From: Sinomonas sp. R1AF57
Lineage (GTDB): Bacteria; Actinomycetota; Actinomycetes; Actinomycetales; Micrococcaceae
Assembly (NCBI RefSeq): GCF_002224485.1
Contig: NZ_CP022463.1
Span: 3,124,577 to 3,188,576, forward strand
Direction: 5' to 3'
Length of the DNA stretch: 64,000 nt
In this document: in pieces, positions 6,619 to 15,550 of the stretch
How the letters are laid out: every line of letters starts with the position of its first letter
Numbering within the stretch: position 1 is the stretch's first letter
The notes under the pieces: model-generated
What the model was told of the DNA's origin: nothing
What the model saw: only the letters and a program-made list of their open reading frames with translations
Databases searched by the model: none
Translations under genes and position numbers: made by a program

Positions 6619-8655
6619 ATGAGCACCGAGACCGACCCGACAACCGCTGCTGCACCCCCAGCTGCACCCCCAGCAGCCGCGACCGGCGCCGCCCCGGGCG
6701 AGCCGATCACCGCGCCGGAGTCACGCAAGGAGGCGGCCTGGGCCGAGTCGCGCGCCGTGGCGGAGGCCAGTCGCCAGACGGAGTGGGAGCGCCCGAGCTT
6801 CGGCAAGGCCCTCTACCTCGGCGACTTCCAGTGGGACCTCATCCACCCCGTTCCCGAGCCTGCGGCCGAGGATGTGGAGCGCGGCGAGGCGTTCCTCGCG
6901 CGGCTGCGCGAGCTCGCCGCCACGATGGACGGCCGCCGCATCGAGGCCGAGGACCGGATCCCAGACGAGTACCTCCGTGCCCTCGCCCGGGTCGGCGCCT
7001 TCGGGATGAAGATCCCCACCGAATACGGAGGCCTGGGGCTCACGCTCGCCTACTACGGGCGCGCGCTCATGCTCCTGGGCTCGGTGCACCCCTCGATCGG
7101 CGCGCTGCTCTCGGCTCACCAGTCGATCGGGGTGCCGGAGCCCGTGAAGATGTTCGGCTCCGCGGAGCAGAAGAAGGCCTTCCTCCCCCGCTGCGCCGCG
7201 GGCGCCGTGACGGCGTTCCTCCTCACCGAGCCCGACGTCGGCTCCGACCCCGCCCGTCTCACGACCACAGCCCGCCTCGCCGACGACGGCGAGAGCTACG
7301 TCCTGGACGGGTCGAAGCTGTGGACCACGAACGGGGTCATCGCAGAACTCGTGGTCATCATGGCCAAGGTCCTCCCGCATGAGGCCGCCGGCGACGTGCC
7401 CGCGGGCAAGGGCGGGATCACGGCGTTCGTGGTCGACATGGCCAGTCCGGGCATCACCGTGGAGAACCGCAACTCGTTCATGGGCCTCAAGGGCCTCGAG
7501 AACGGCGTGACGCGGTTCGACGGCGTGCGGGTGCCCGCCGCGAACCGCGTGGGACGGGAGGGGCTCGGGCTCAAGATCGCCCTGACGACCCTCAACACGG
7601 GGCGCCTCTCGATCCCTGCCCTGTGTGCGGGCGGCGCGAAGTGGGCGCTCAAGATCGCCCGCGAGTGGTCGGCGGCGCGGGTGCAGTGGGGCCGCCCGAT
7701 CGGCGAGCACGAGGCGGTGGCGGGCAAGATCGCCTTCATCGCCGCCACGGCCTTCGCCCTCGAGTCAGTCTTCGAGGTGTACGCGGCCGTCGCTGACGCC
7801 GGCATGAAGGACGTCCGGATCGAGGCTGCCCTGTCCAAGCTGTGGACCTCCGAGATGTCCTACACGGTCGCGGACGAGCTCCTCCAGATCCGGGGCGGCC
7901 GCGGCTACGAGACCGCCGAGTCGCTGCGGGCCAGGGGCGAGCGTGCCGTCCCCGTGGAGCAGCTCGTGCGGGACCTGCGGATCAACCGGATCTTCGAAGG
8001 GTCTACCGAGATCATGCGGCTGCTCATTGCCCGCGAAGCGGTGGACGCCCACCTCGCCGCGGCCGGAGACCTAGCCCGTGCCGACGCGACCTTCGCGGAG
8101 AAAGCCCGCGCGGCGCGGGACGCCTCGGGCTTCTACGCGAAGTGGCTGCCCAAGCTGCTCGCGGGCGAGGGCAACGACCCCCGCGCCTACCGCGAACACG
8201 GGCCCCTCGGGCGGCACCTGCGCTACATCGAGCGGGCATCGCGGCGCCTGGCCCGCCACACCTTCGCGGGGATGGGCCGGTGGCAGGCCGGGCTCGAGCG
8301 CCGGCAGGTGTTCCTGGGGCGGGTCGTGGACATCGGCGCCGAACTCTTCGCCATGGCCGCCACGTGCAGCCGGGCCGAGCAGCTCCGCTCCGCCGGGGCT
8401 CCGGGCGCCGAGAGCGCGCGGGACCTCGCCGAGGCGTTCTGCGGGCAGTCCCGCCGGCGGATCGAGACGCTGTTCTCCTCGCTCTGGGACAACACGGACG
8501 ACGCCGACCGCCACCTCGCCCGCCGCGTCCTCGCAGGTGACTTCGCCTGGCTCGAGGAGGGCGTGCTCGACCCGTCCGAGGGCACCGGGCCGTGGATCGC
8601 GCCGCCGGCCGCCGGGGCGAGCACCGCCGCGGACGCGCACCGAAGCGTGCGGTGA
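6619..8655 (+). CDS. Large acyl-CoA dehydrogenase (FadE/VLCAD-like)
   Basis: A 678-residue flavoenzyme expected to introduce the alpha-beta double bond in acyl-CoAs during beta-oxidation. It has the FAD-binding motifs FLLTEPDVGSDPARL and YVLDGSKLWTTNG, and the catalytic-Glu motif RIFEGSTEIMRLL with Glu460. The extra C-terminal helical domain (about 480-660) and the total length match the long, VLCAD-like class and not the ~400-residue short enzymes. The first 40 residues are Ala/Pro-rich. GACAGGGGGCAGCC precedes the ATG. It stands alone and converges on the antiporter gene 31 bp away. Confidence 0.9.
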   Translation: MSTETDPTTAAAPPAAPPAAATGAAPGEPITAPESRKEAAWAESRAVAEASRQTEWERPSFGKALYLGDFQWDLIHPVPEPAAEDVERGEAFLARLRELAATMDGRRIEAEDRIPDEYLRALARVGAFGMKIPTEYGGLGLTLAYYGRALMLLGSVHPSIGALLSAHQSIGVPEPVKMFGSAEQKKAFLPRCAAGAVTAFLLTEPDVGSDPARLTTTARLADDGESYVLDGSKLWTTNGVIAELVVIMAKVLPHEAAGDVPAGKGGITAFVVDMASPGITVENRNSFMGLKGLENGVTRFDGVRVPAANRVGREGLGLKIALTTLNTGRLSIPALCAGGAKWALKIAREWSAARVQWGRPIGEHEAVAGKIAFIAATAFALESVFEVYAAVADAGMKDVRIEAALSKLWTSEMSYTVADELLQIRGGRGYETAESLRARGERAVPVEQLVRDLRINRIFEGSTEIMRLLIAREAVDAHLAAAGDLARADATFAEKARAARDASGFYAKWLPKLLAGEGNDPRAYREHGPLGRHLRYIERASRRLARHTFAGMGRWQAGLERRQVFLGRVVDIGAELFAMAATCSRAEQLRSAGAPGAESARDLAEAFCGQSRRRIETLFSSLWDNTDDADRHLARRVLAGDFAWLEEGVLDPSEGTGPWIAPPAAGASTAADAHRSVR

Positions 8656-8686
8656 CACCGCTTCCGGGACCCGGGGTTGCCCCGGC

Positions 8687-10258
8687 TCAGCGGTCGAGGG
8701 TGACGGTGCGCAGGTCGAGGCGGCGCAGCACGCGGTCGACGAGCTCCGGGTCGTTGCCCGGTTCGTTGCGGGCGGCGAGCATCTCGCGGCGTGCGGCGTC
8801 GAGGGCGTCGCGCTGGGCGCGGTCCATCACGGCGAGCACGGCCTGGAGCCTGCGCATCTTCTCGGGGTCCTCGGCGTAGTCCGACTCGAGGATGCTGTGG
8901 AGGGAGGACATCCGCCGAGCGAGCGCCTTGCGCCGTCCTTCGGGGAGCTTCAGTGCGGCCGGGGAGCTGTGCAGGGCCTCGAGCGCCACCCGCTCGGCCC
9001 GGCGTGCGAGGCCCCGCTGCGCCTGTTCCTCCGCTGCCCGGTCATAGGGCAGGCGGAGCACCCGCATGAGCCAAGGCAGTGTCAGGCCGGGCAGGACCAA
9101 GGTGGCCACCAGGACGGACACCGCCACCGCGACCACGAAGTTGCGCCCGGGAGTGGGCGACCCGTCGGCCAGTGTGGAGGGGAGCGCGAGGGCCAGTGCA
9201 AGCGTGGCGAGGCCGCGCATGCCGCACCACGTCAGCACCACGACTTCCTTGAGGGTGCCCGGCGTCCTCTCGCGCCGCTCCGCTCCCCCGATCCGGTACA
9301 TTCCGTACATCCACACGAACCGCACCAGGATGACAGTCACGCAGATGGCCGCGATGCCGGGAATGAATGTCACGAGGTTGGGACCCTCCGCCACGACGAC
9401 CGCGCGCATCTCGATCCCCACGAGGCCGAAGGCGATCCCCGTGGTCAGGAGCTCGAGCACTTCCCAGAAGGCCGAGCGAGTCAGCCGCTCCTCGGAGTCC
9501 TGGGGCCGGGCCCTCCGGCCCAGCTCCACCGCGGTGACCACCACCGCGACCACTCCCGAGCAGTGCACCACCTCGGCCAGGAGGTAGACGGCGTAGGGTG
9601 CCACGAGGGTGGCCGCGCTGCGGGCCACGAGGTTGGGCACGAACCGGGTGAGCGCGCCGACGACCCACGCCATCGCGAGCCCCAGCAGCACCGCCCCGGC
9701 CGCCCCGACGAGGAACCGCGGCACGACGTCCCAGCCGACCCGCTCATGGTTCACCGTCGCTGACACGGCGGCCTGGAAGATCACGATGGCCATGGCATCG
9801 TTGAACAGGCCCTCGGTCTGGAGCACCGTCAGCAGCCTCCGGCGCATGCTGACCTTGCCCGCGACCGCCTCCACGGCCACCGGATCGGGCGGGGCGACGA
9901 CCGCTCCGAGCGCGATCGCGAGCGGCACCCCGACGGCGGGGACCAGCCAGGACGTCACCGCCGCCACGGCCGCCACCGTCGCGACAACCAGCAGCACGGC
10001 CAGGAGCACGAGTGAGCGCCAGCGGAGCCGGAACACCGACCAGCTCGTGCGCTGGGCGGCAGCGAACAGGAGCGGCGGAAGGAAGAGCGGAAGGATCAGC
10101 TCCGGCTCGATGTGGGTGTCCGGGACGAAGGGCAGCGACGCGGCGAGCGCCGAGAACACCAGCATGAGGATGGGGTACGGCAGGCGGATCCGCTCGCCGA
10201 TCCCCACGATGACCACCGTCCCGAACAGCAGGCCGACCACAAGCAGCAGAAATTCCAT
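8687..10258 (-). CDS. CPA1-family Na+/H+ antiporter
   Basis: A 523-residue inner-membrane cation/proton antiporter with about 12 hydrophobic segments in the first 410 residues. APPDPVA (122-128) and EGLFNDA (149-155) carry the paired Asn153-Asp154 that bind and move the cation in the CPA1 family. The C-terminal ~110 residues are a hydrophilic, charged helix-rich cytoplasmic tail (ALARRMSSLHSILES). It probably serves pH and Na+ homeostasis. It has its own unit: the upstream HMG-CoA-lyase-like gene is closed by a strong terminator at 10320-10353. Confidence 0.9.
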   Translation of the reverse strand: MEFLLLVVGLLFGTVVIVGIGERIRLPYPILMLVFSALAASLPFVPDTHIEPELILPLFLPPLLFAAAQRTSWSVFRLRWRSLVLLAVLLVVATVAAVAAVTSWLVPAVGVPLAIALGAVVAPPDPVAVEAVAGKVSMRRRLLTVLQTEGLFNDAMAIVIFQAAVSATVNHERVGWDVVPRFLVGAAGAVLLGLAMAWVVGALTRFVPNLVARSAATLVAPYAVYLLAEVVHCSGVVAVVVTAVELGRRARPQDSEERLTRSAFWEVLELLTTGIAFGLVGIEMRAVVVAEGPNLVTFIPGIAAICVTVILVRFVWMYGMYRIGGAERRERTPGTLKEVVVLTWCGMRGLATLALALALPSTLADGSPTPGRNFVVAVAVSVLVATLVLPGLTLPWLMRVLRLPYDRAAEEQAQRGLARRAERVALEALHSSPAALKLPEGRRKALARRMSSLHSILESDYAEDPEKMRRLQAVLAVMDRAQRDALDAARREMLAARNEPGNDPELVDRVLRRLDLRTVTLDR

Positions 10259-10319
10259 GCGCGCCCCTTCGCCTCAGGAGCATCTTTCCACGCGGCCGGG
10301 CCGCCGCCTCAGGTGGCCG

Positions 10320-10353
10320 GGCGCACGACGGCGAGCGGTCGCCGTCGTGCGCC
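10320..10353 (-). terminator. Terminator built from an inverted pair of the dispersed 11-mer
   Basis: A perfect 15-bp stem (10320-10334 with 10339-10353) and a GCGG-type 4-nt loop lie 8 bp past the stop codon of the lyase gene. Both arms contain GCACGACGGCG, at 10323-10333 (+) and 10340-10350 (-). The word therefore doubles as a transcription terminator. Confidence 0.75.
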
Positions 10354-10361
10354 GGCGGGAA

Positions 10362-11303
10362 TCAGCGTGCCGGCTCGGGGATGACCCATTCGAAGGCGCG
10401 GGCCCGGGATCGGGCGCCCTGGGCCGCGCGCGAGCGGTTGGGCTCGTCGAGGTCGGCCAGGAGGGTCTCGGAGATGCGCACGAGCTCGGCGAGGGCCCCC
10501 GGGGTGAACCAGTCGGGGCGGGTCGCGAACAGGATGTCCTCGCTCGAGGTGTTGCCGCTCGCGCCCGGGGCGAAGGGGCAGCCGCCCAGGCCGCCGAGGG
10601 CGCCGTCGACCATCGACGCGCCCGCCTGGACCGCGGCGAGCGTGTTCGCGACGCCGAGACCCCACGTGTCGTGGCCGTGGTAGACGATCTCCCGCTCCGG
10701 TGTCTCCTCGCGGACGCGCGCGATGAGGTCCGCGACCTGGGCCGGGACGGCCTGGCCCAGGGTGTCGCAGATGACGACTCCCTGGGCGCCCTCGGCGCGT
10801 GGATCGTTGGCGATCGCGATGACCCGGTCCGGGTCCACCGGGCCGTCGAACGGGCAGGTGAACGAGGTCGCGATGCACAGCTCGACGGCGGCGCCCGCCT
10901 CGCGGGCCATGTCCAGGGCGGCGGGCATGGCCGCCAGGCTGGCCTCCGTGGTGCGCCCGATGTTCGCGAGGTTGTGCGCGTCCGTGGCAGAGAAGCAGTA
11001 CTGGAGGTTCCTGGCACCCGCCTCGAGCGCGAGCTCGACGTGCCTGGGGGTCGCGACCCACAGCCAGCAGGAGGCGAGCTCCTCGGGCGTGAGGGAGCGC
11101 ACGACGTCGAGCGTGTTCGCCATCGGCGGGACCTTGTCCGGCCGCGCCATCGAGCCGATCTCGAGGGCCGGGACGCCGAGGGCCAGCAGCCTCCGGACGA
11201 TCTCGACCTTCCGCTGGATGGGCAGCACCTTGCCCGTGAGCTGGAGCCCGTCGCGGAGGGTGACGTCGCGGAGCCGGGCCGCGGGCGCGAAGGCGAAGCT
11301 CAT
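10362..11303 (-). CDS. HMG-CoA-lyase-family protein
   Basis: A 313-residue TIM-barrel lyase of the HMGL-like family, which cleaves 3-hydroxy-3-methylglutaryl-CoA or related branched hydroxyacyl-CoAs to acetyl-CoA plus a keto acid. Metal ligands are visible as LRDGLQ (Asp18) and YHGHDTWG (His209, His211), with Asn251. GGLGGCPF holds the catalytic Cys242. It overlaps the CaiB-like gene by 4 bp, suggesting that the CoA ester made by the transferase is split here. The true substrate could also be a citramalyl- or other substituted malyl-type CoA. It is the last gene of the ABC-importer operon. Confidence 0.85.
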   Translation of the reverse strand: MSFAFAPAARLRDVTLRDGLQLTGKVLPIQRKVEIVRRLLALGVPALEIGSMARPDKVPPMANTLDVVRSLTPEELASCWLWVATPRHVELALEAGARNLQYCFSATDAHNLANIGRTTEASLAAMPAALDMAREAGAAVELCIATSFTCPFDGPVDPDRVIAIANDPRAEGAQGVVICDTLGQAVPAQVADLIARVREETPEREIVYHGHDTWGLGVANTLAAVQAGASMVDGALGGLGGCPFAPGASGNTSSEDILFATRPDWFTPGALAELVRISETLLADLDEPNRSRAAQGARSRARAFEWVIPEPAR

Positions 11304-12586
11304 ACCGCCACCCCCTCGGCCGCGCGCAGGATGGCCCGGATCTCGTCCTCGGACTTCTTCAGCAGGTCGCGGCAGATCTCCTCCGTGTGCTCGCCGAGCT
11401 CAGGCCCGAGCGAGCGGATGGGAAGCGACTCGCCCCCGAGCACGGGGACGATTCCGGGGAAGCCGACGTCGGGGATGGTGCGCTCCCCGGTGGAGACGTC
11501 GAACCGCTGGATCATGTTCCTTGCCGCGTACTGCGGGTCGCCGCAGATGTCCTCGGCCGTATAGATCGGCCCGGAGGGCACGCCGGCGGCATCGAGCACC
11601 GCGAGGGCCTCCTTCGGCTCGAGGGTGGCCGTCCAGGCGCCGATGGCGGCGTCGAGCTCGTCGCGGCGCGCCCACCGGCCGGCGTTGCTGGCGAGCGAGG
11701 GGTCCGCGGCGAGGTCGGGGCGGCCGATGATCTCCATGAGCCGGCCGAAGATGGAGTCCCCGTTCCCGGCGATCACGATGCTGCCGCCGCCGGCGCACAC
11801 GTAGGCGTTGCTCGGCGCGATGCCTTCCATCCGCCCGCCGGTGCGCTCGCGGCGCACCCCATAGGCCTCGAAGTCCGGGACCAGCGACTCCATCATCGAG
11901 AACATCGCCTCGTTGAGCGCGACGTCGACCATCCGCTCCCCGAGCGGGAGGCTCCGCTGGGCGCCCTTGGCCCGCTCGCGCTCGAACAGGAGCATGACCG
12001 AGCCGAAGGCCGCGTAGAGCCCGGCGATGGAGTCCCCGATCGAGATGCCCACGCGCACCGGGGGCCGGTCGGGGTCGCCCACGAGCTCGCGGAACCCGCC
12101 GACTGCCTCGGCGACGGCGGCGAACCCGGGCCGCGCCGACAGGGGGCCAGTCTGCCCGTACGCGGACAGGCGGGTGACGATCAGGTCCGGGTTGGCCTCG
12201 CTCAGCACGTCGGGGCCGAGGCCCCACCGCTCGAGGGTGCCGGGGCGGAAGTTCTCGAGGAGGACGTCGCAGTGCCGCACGAGGTCCAGCACGAGCGCCC
12301 GCCCGGCATCGGAGCGGAGGTCGAGGGCGATGGACTTCTTGTTGCGGTTGATGGTCCGGAAGAGCATCGAGGTGCTGCCCTCGTAGAGCCGCCAGTTCCG
12401 CAGCTCGTCCCCCGTGCCCGGCCGCTCGACCTTGATGACCTCGGCCCCGAAGTCCGCGAGCATCCGCCCCGCGGTGGGCGCGGCGATGTAGTTGCCCAGC
12501 TCGAGCACCCGGATCCCGGCCAGGGGCGCCGGCCGGGATCCGTCCTCCGCGGGCCGCGGGTGGGGCTCAGGCCGAGACGTAGTCAT
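11300..12586 (-). CDS. CaiB/BaiF-family (type III) CoA-transferase
   Basis: A 428-residue protein of the family III CoA-transferases, which move CoA between organic acids. Landmarks are LAGIRVLELGNYIAAPTAGRMLADFG (in pieces across 22-47), EVIKVERPGTGD and NRNKKSIALDL. Where most members have the catalytic Asp in RPGYD, this one reads RPGFA (Ala156). It therefore belongs to the subgroup with GFxxxAEA or uses another acid. It sits between the substrate-binding protein (20-bp overlap) and the lyase gene (ATGA overlap). That context suggests activation of an imported organic acid. Confidence 0.82.
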   Translation of the reverse strand: MTTSRPEPHPRPAEDGSRPAPLAGIRVLELGNYIAAPTAGRMLADFGAEVIKVERPGTGDELRNWRLYEGSTSMLFRTINRNKKSIALDLRSDAGRALVLDLVRHCDVLLENFRPGTLERWGLGPDVLSEANPDLIVTRLSAYGQTGPLSARPGFAAVAEAVGGFRELVGDPDRPPVRVGISIGDSIAGLYAAFGSVMLLFERERAKGAQRSLPLGERMVDVALNEAMFSMMESLVPDFEAYGVRRERTGGRMEGIAPSNAYVCAGGGSIVIAGNGDSIFGRLMEIIGRPDLAADPSLASNAGRWARRDELDAAIGAWTATLEPKEALAVLDAAGVPSGPIYTAEDICGDPQYAARNMIQRFDVSTGERTIPDVGFPGIVPVLGGESLPIRSLGPELGEHTEEICRDLLKKSEDEIRAILRAAEGVAV

Positions 12587-13685
12587 TGGTGTACGTCTTG
12601 CTCAGGTCGATGTCCTTGTTCCCCACCTCGGGGTTGGCCACGCGCTGCGTCTTCAGGACCGCCTCAGTGCCGTCCTGGGTGAACTTGCCGTCCTTGCTCA
12701 GCGTCTTCTTGAGGTCGTCGATGACCTTGGCGTACTGGGCCTTGTCGCCCCCGGAGAACTTCTCCGGCATCTTGTCCGCGATCTCCTGGCCGGAGTGCTG
12801 GCTGATGTAGTCGAGGGTGCGCTTGATGGCCCGGGCGAGCTTCTTCCCCGTGTCCTCGTTCTGCTGGAGCCAGTCGGTCTTCGCGTACAGGCAGGCGGAC
12901 GGCCACGAGTCGGTCCCGAACACCTCCTTGAGCCCCTCGACGGACCGGACGTCCTCGAGGATGACGGGCTGCTTGCCGAGCTGCTTCGCCAGCACGGAGA
13001 TGTCGGGCTCGAGCATGACGGCGGCGTCGACCTGGTTGTTCTGCACGGCGGCGACGGCGCTCGAGCCGGCGCCGATGGCGGAGACCGCGGCGTCCGTGGG
13101 CTGGAACCCGTTCTTGGAGAGGAGGTACTTGACGAACATGTCAGTCGAGGAGCCGGGAGCCGTGACGCCGACGTTCTTGCCCTTGAGGTCACCGATGGAC
13201 TTGATGCTGCCCTCGTTCTTGGGGGCCACGATGAGGGCGAGGCCGGAGGACAGGCCCATGTCGACGAAGGCCTTGATGCTCTGGTTCTTCGCCTGCATCT
13301 GGATGGTGTGCTCGTAGTACCCGCACGTGACCTGGGTGCTGCCGCCGAGCATGGCGGTGAGCGCCTTCGACCCGCCCTGGAGGTCCTGGAGCTCGACGTC
13401 CACGCCCTCCTCCTTGTAGTAGCCGAGCTGCTCGGCGAGCGTCGCCGCCAGGTAGGTGAGGAGAGTCTGGCCGCCGACGCCGATGACCACCTTGGATCCG
13501 GATCCGCCGCCGGCCGCCCCAGAGGCTCCCGAGGGCGCGTTCTGCCCGGGCGGCGCCGAGGACGGGGCCCCGCAGGCCGCGAGCGCGAGCGCCGCTGCGG
13601 CACCTCCGGCAACCGAGAGGACCCGGCGGCGGCTCCAGCCGGCCGTGACCGCGGGAGCCTGCTGTGATGGGCGAGACGACGTCAT
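12567..13685 (-). CDS. ABC transporter substrate-binding lipoprotein (NMT1/SsuA type)
   Basis: A 372-residue periplasmic-type solute receptor. The N-terminus has a twin-arginine motif SRRRVLS (18-24) and a lipobox LAAC (Cys38), so export is likely through Tat followed by lipidation. The mature part resembles NMT1/SsuA receptors for sulfonates, nitrate, pyrimidines or aromatic acids (GVGGQTLLTYLAATLAEQLGYYKEEG region, in shorter blocks). Its ligand is unknown. The CaiB and lyase genes downstream suggest a carboxylic acid. It follows the permease gene by 36 bp. Confidence 0.87.
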   Translation of the reverse strand: MTSSRPSQQAPAVTAGWSRRRVLSVAGGAAAALALAACGAPSSAPPGQNAPSGASGAAGGGSGSKVVIGVGGQTLLTYLAATLAEQLGYYKEEGVDVELQDLQGGSKALTAMLGGSTQVTCGYYEHTIQMQAKNQSIKAFVDMGLSSGLALIVAPKNEGSIKSIGDLKGKNVGVTAPGSSTDMFVKYLLSKNGFQPTDAAVSAIGAGSSAVAAVQNNQVDAAVMLEPDISVLAKQLGKQPVILEDVRSVEGLKEVFGTDSWPSACLYAKTDWLQQNEDTGKKLARAIKRTLDYISQHSGQEIADKMPEKFSGGDKAQYAKVIDDLKKTLSKDGKFTQDGTEAVLKTQRVANPEVGNKDIDLSKTYTNDYVSA

Positions 13686-13721
13686 AGGGAATGGTCCTTC
13701 CTGGGACAGGTAGCGGGATTC

Positions 13722-14585
13722 TTAGGCGGACTGGGCGGGACGCCAGCGCAGCAGGTGGCGCTCGATCCGGTTGACGATGAGGTCGATGATGAGCACGACG
13801 ATCATGAGGATGAACATCCCGGCGAACACCCCCTTGGTGTCGAAGACGCCCTGGGCCTGTGCGATGGCGTAGCCCACGCCACCGGAGGCGCCGAGGTACT
13901 CGCCGACGACCGCGCCGGTGATCGCGAACCCCACGCTGATGTGCAGGCTCGAGAAGATCCAGGTCAGGGCGCTGGGGATGAAGACGTGGCGCAGCAGCTG
14001 CTTCTCGCTCGCGCCGAGCATGCGGGCATTGTCGATGAGCACCCGGTCCACGCTCTTGACGCCTTCGAGGGTGTTGAAGAAGACGATGAAGAAGACGAGC
14101 GTGAAGCCGAAGGCAACCTTGGACCAGATGCCCAGGCCGAACCAGAGCAGGAAGATCGGGGCCAGGACGACGCGCGGGAGGGCGTTGAACATCTGCAGGA
14201 ACGGCTGGAAGAGCCGCTCGAGGAAGGCGACGCGCGCGAGGACGAATCCGAGGGCGAGGCCGGCCGCCGCGCCGACCGCGAAGGCCAGCAGGGCCTCCTG
14301 CATCGTGATCCACAGATGCGGGAAGACGTAGCCCGAGGAGATCCACAGCCAGACGGTCTGGAAGATGTCCGAGGGCAGCGGGAAGAAGAACGGGTCGATC
14401 ACGCGGGCGCGCACCAGCAGTTCCCACGCCACGAGCACGACGACGGCGAGGCCGAGCTGGAGGAGGCGCATCCCTGCGGTCTGGGCTGCACGCGTCCGGG
14501 GCCCCTTGCCCCGCGAGCCAGGGCTGCCCGCCACCGACCGTCCCATCGGCTTTGCTCCCTGTCGGTTGACGTTGGCGACGGTCAT
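13722..14585 (-). CDS. ABC transporter permease (SsuC/TauC type)
   Basis: A 287-residue membrane protein with about six transmembrane segments and the binding-protein-dependent loop LIDNARMLGASEKQLL (EAA-type), which docks on the ATPase. The start ATG overlaps the TGA of the ATPase gene (ATGA at 14582-14585). A longer open frame runs upstream but carries no family similarity. The first 38 residues are basic and Gly/Ser-rich. It forms the transport channel with the ATPase upstream and the receptor downstream. Confidence 0.9.
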   Translation of the reverse strand: MTVANVNRQGAKPMGRSVAGSPGSRGKGPRTRAAQTAGMRLLQLGLAVVVLVAWELLVRARVIDPFFFPLPSDIFQTVWLWISSGYVFPHLWITMQEALLAFAVGAAAGLALGFVLARVAFLERLFQPFLQMFNALPRVVLAPIFLLWFGLGIWSKVAFGFTLVFFIVFFNTLEGVKSVDRVLIDNARMLGASEKQLLRHVFIPSALTWIFSSLHISVGFAITGAVVGEYLGASGGVGYAIAQAQGVFDTKGVFAGMFILMIVVLIIDLIVNRIERHLLRWRPAQSA

Positions 14586-15418
14586 TCCGCCCCACCTCCC
14601 GCGGCCGCCGAGGACTGATAGGTCTTGGAGACTTCGACGCGAAGGCGTCCCCAGATCTCGCGGTGCAGCTCGACGAACTGCGGGTCGTCGCGGATCTCGA
14701 GGAGGTCGCGCGGCCTGGGGAGGGTGATGTCGTACGAGGCCACCACGGTGCTGCCCGGGCCGGCGCCGAGGATGACGACCTCGTCGGAGAGGGCGATGGC
14801 CTCGTCGAGGTCGTGCGTGATGAAGATGACCGCCTTGCCGGACTCCTGCCAGAGGGCCAGGAGCTCGTTCTCCATGATCTGGCGGGTCTGGATGTCCAGC
14901 GCCGAGAACGGTTCGTCCATGAGCAGGATGTCCGGGTTGACGATCCACGCCTGGGCGACTGCGGTGCGCTTGCGCATACCGCCGCTGAGCTGGTGGGGGT
15001 AGCGGTCCGAGAAGTCCTTCAGGCCCACCTTCTCGAGCCACCTCTGCGCCTCGGCCCGGGCATCCGCCTTGCCCACGCCGGCCATGGTGAGGCCGAGGCT
15101 GACGTTGTCGATCACGGTCTTCCACGGGAGCAGCCCGTCCTGCTGGAACATGTAGGACGCGCGCCGGTTGACGCCCTTGACCTGCTGCCCGAAGCTGCGG
15201 GCGGTCCCCTCGGTCGGGGACAGGAGGCCAGCCGCCATGTTCAGGATCGTGGACTTGCCGGAGCCCGTGGGGCCGACGACCGAGACGAACCGGCCGGGCC
15301 TGACCTTGAGGTTGATGTCGCGCACCGCGACATAGGTGTCACCGCTGGGCGTCGTGAATTGCTTCGTGCAGCCCTCGAGGTCCACCGCGTACTCGTCGAC
15401 AGCCGTGTGCCGGACCAT
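14582..15418 (-). CDS. ABC transporter ATPase (SsuB/TauB type)
   Basis: A 278-residue ATPase with Walker A GPTGSGKST (49-57), signature LSGGM (144-148), Walker B DILLMDEP (163-170) and the switch His202 (THDLDEA). It powers the importer encoded by the next two genes. I chose the ATG at 15418 because AGGGGAGTGGGG lies directly upstream; an in-frame ATG at 15454 is possible but has no ribosome-binding site. It is the first gene of a five-gene operon (ATPase, permease, receptor, CaiB, lyase) behind the promoter at 15472-15500. Confidence 0.92.
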   Translation of the reverse strand: MVRHTAVDEYAVDLEGCTKQFTTPSGDTYVAVRDINLKVRPGRFVSVVGPTGSGKSTILNMAAGLLSPTEGTARSFGQQVKGVNRRASYMFQQDGLLPWKTVIDNVSLGLTMAGVGKADARAEAQRWLEKVGLKDFSDRYPHQLSGGMRKRTAVAQAWIVNPDILLMDEPFSALDIQTRQIMENELLALWQESGKAVIFITHDLDEAIALSDEVVILGAGPGSTVVASYDITLPRPRDLLEIRDDPQFVELHREIWGRLRVEVSKTYQSSAAAGGGAE

Positions 15419-15471
15419 CCCCACTCCCCTAACCTCACCACATCGTGGGTTCAAGTTCAGAATATGGGTCG

Positions 15472-15500
15472 AGCGTAGCAGTGACCCCCGTCACCCTCAA
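15472..15500 (-). promoter_or_regulatory. Promoter of the ABC-CaiB-lyase operon with an operator in its spacer
   Basis: On the minus strand TTGAGG (15495-15500) and TACGCT (15472-15477) are 17 bp apart. The spacer holds a perfect short palindrome GTGAC-N4-GTCAC (15481-15494). The divergent IclR gene at 15551 is the obvious candidate to bind there. Confidence 0.5.
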
Positions 15501-15550
15501 CCCCCGGAGGCGGGTTCGACGGCGCGACCGCCCCCTCCTACACTCAGTCC

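Noticed and set aside
8671-8685. CCGGGG-TTG-CCCCGG hairpin between the acyl-CoA dehydrogenase and the antiporter as a terminator
   Set aside because: Only 6 bp of stem, a pattern expected often by chance at this G+C content.
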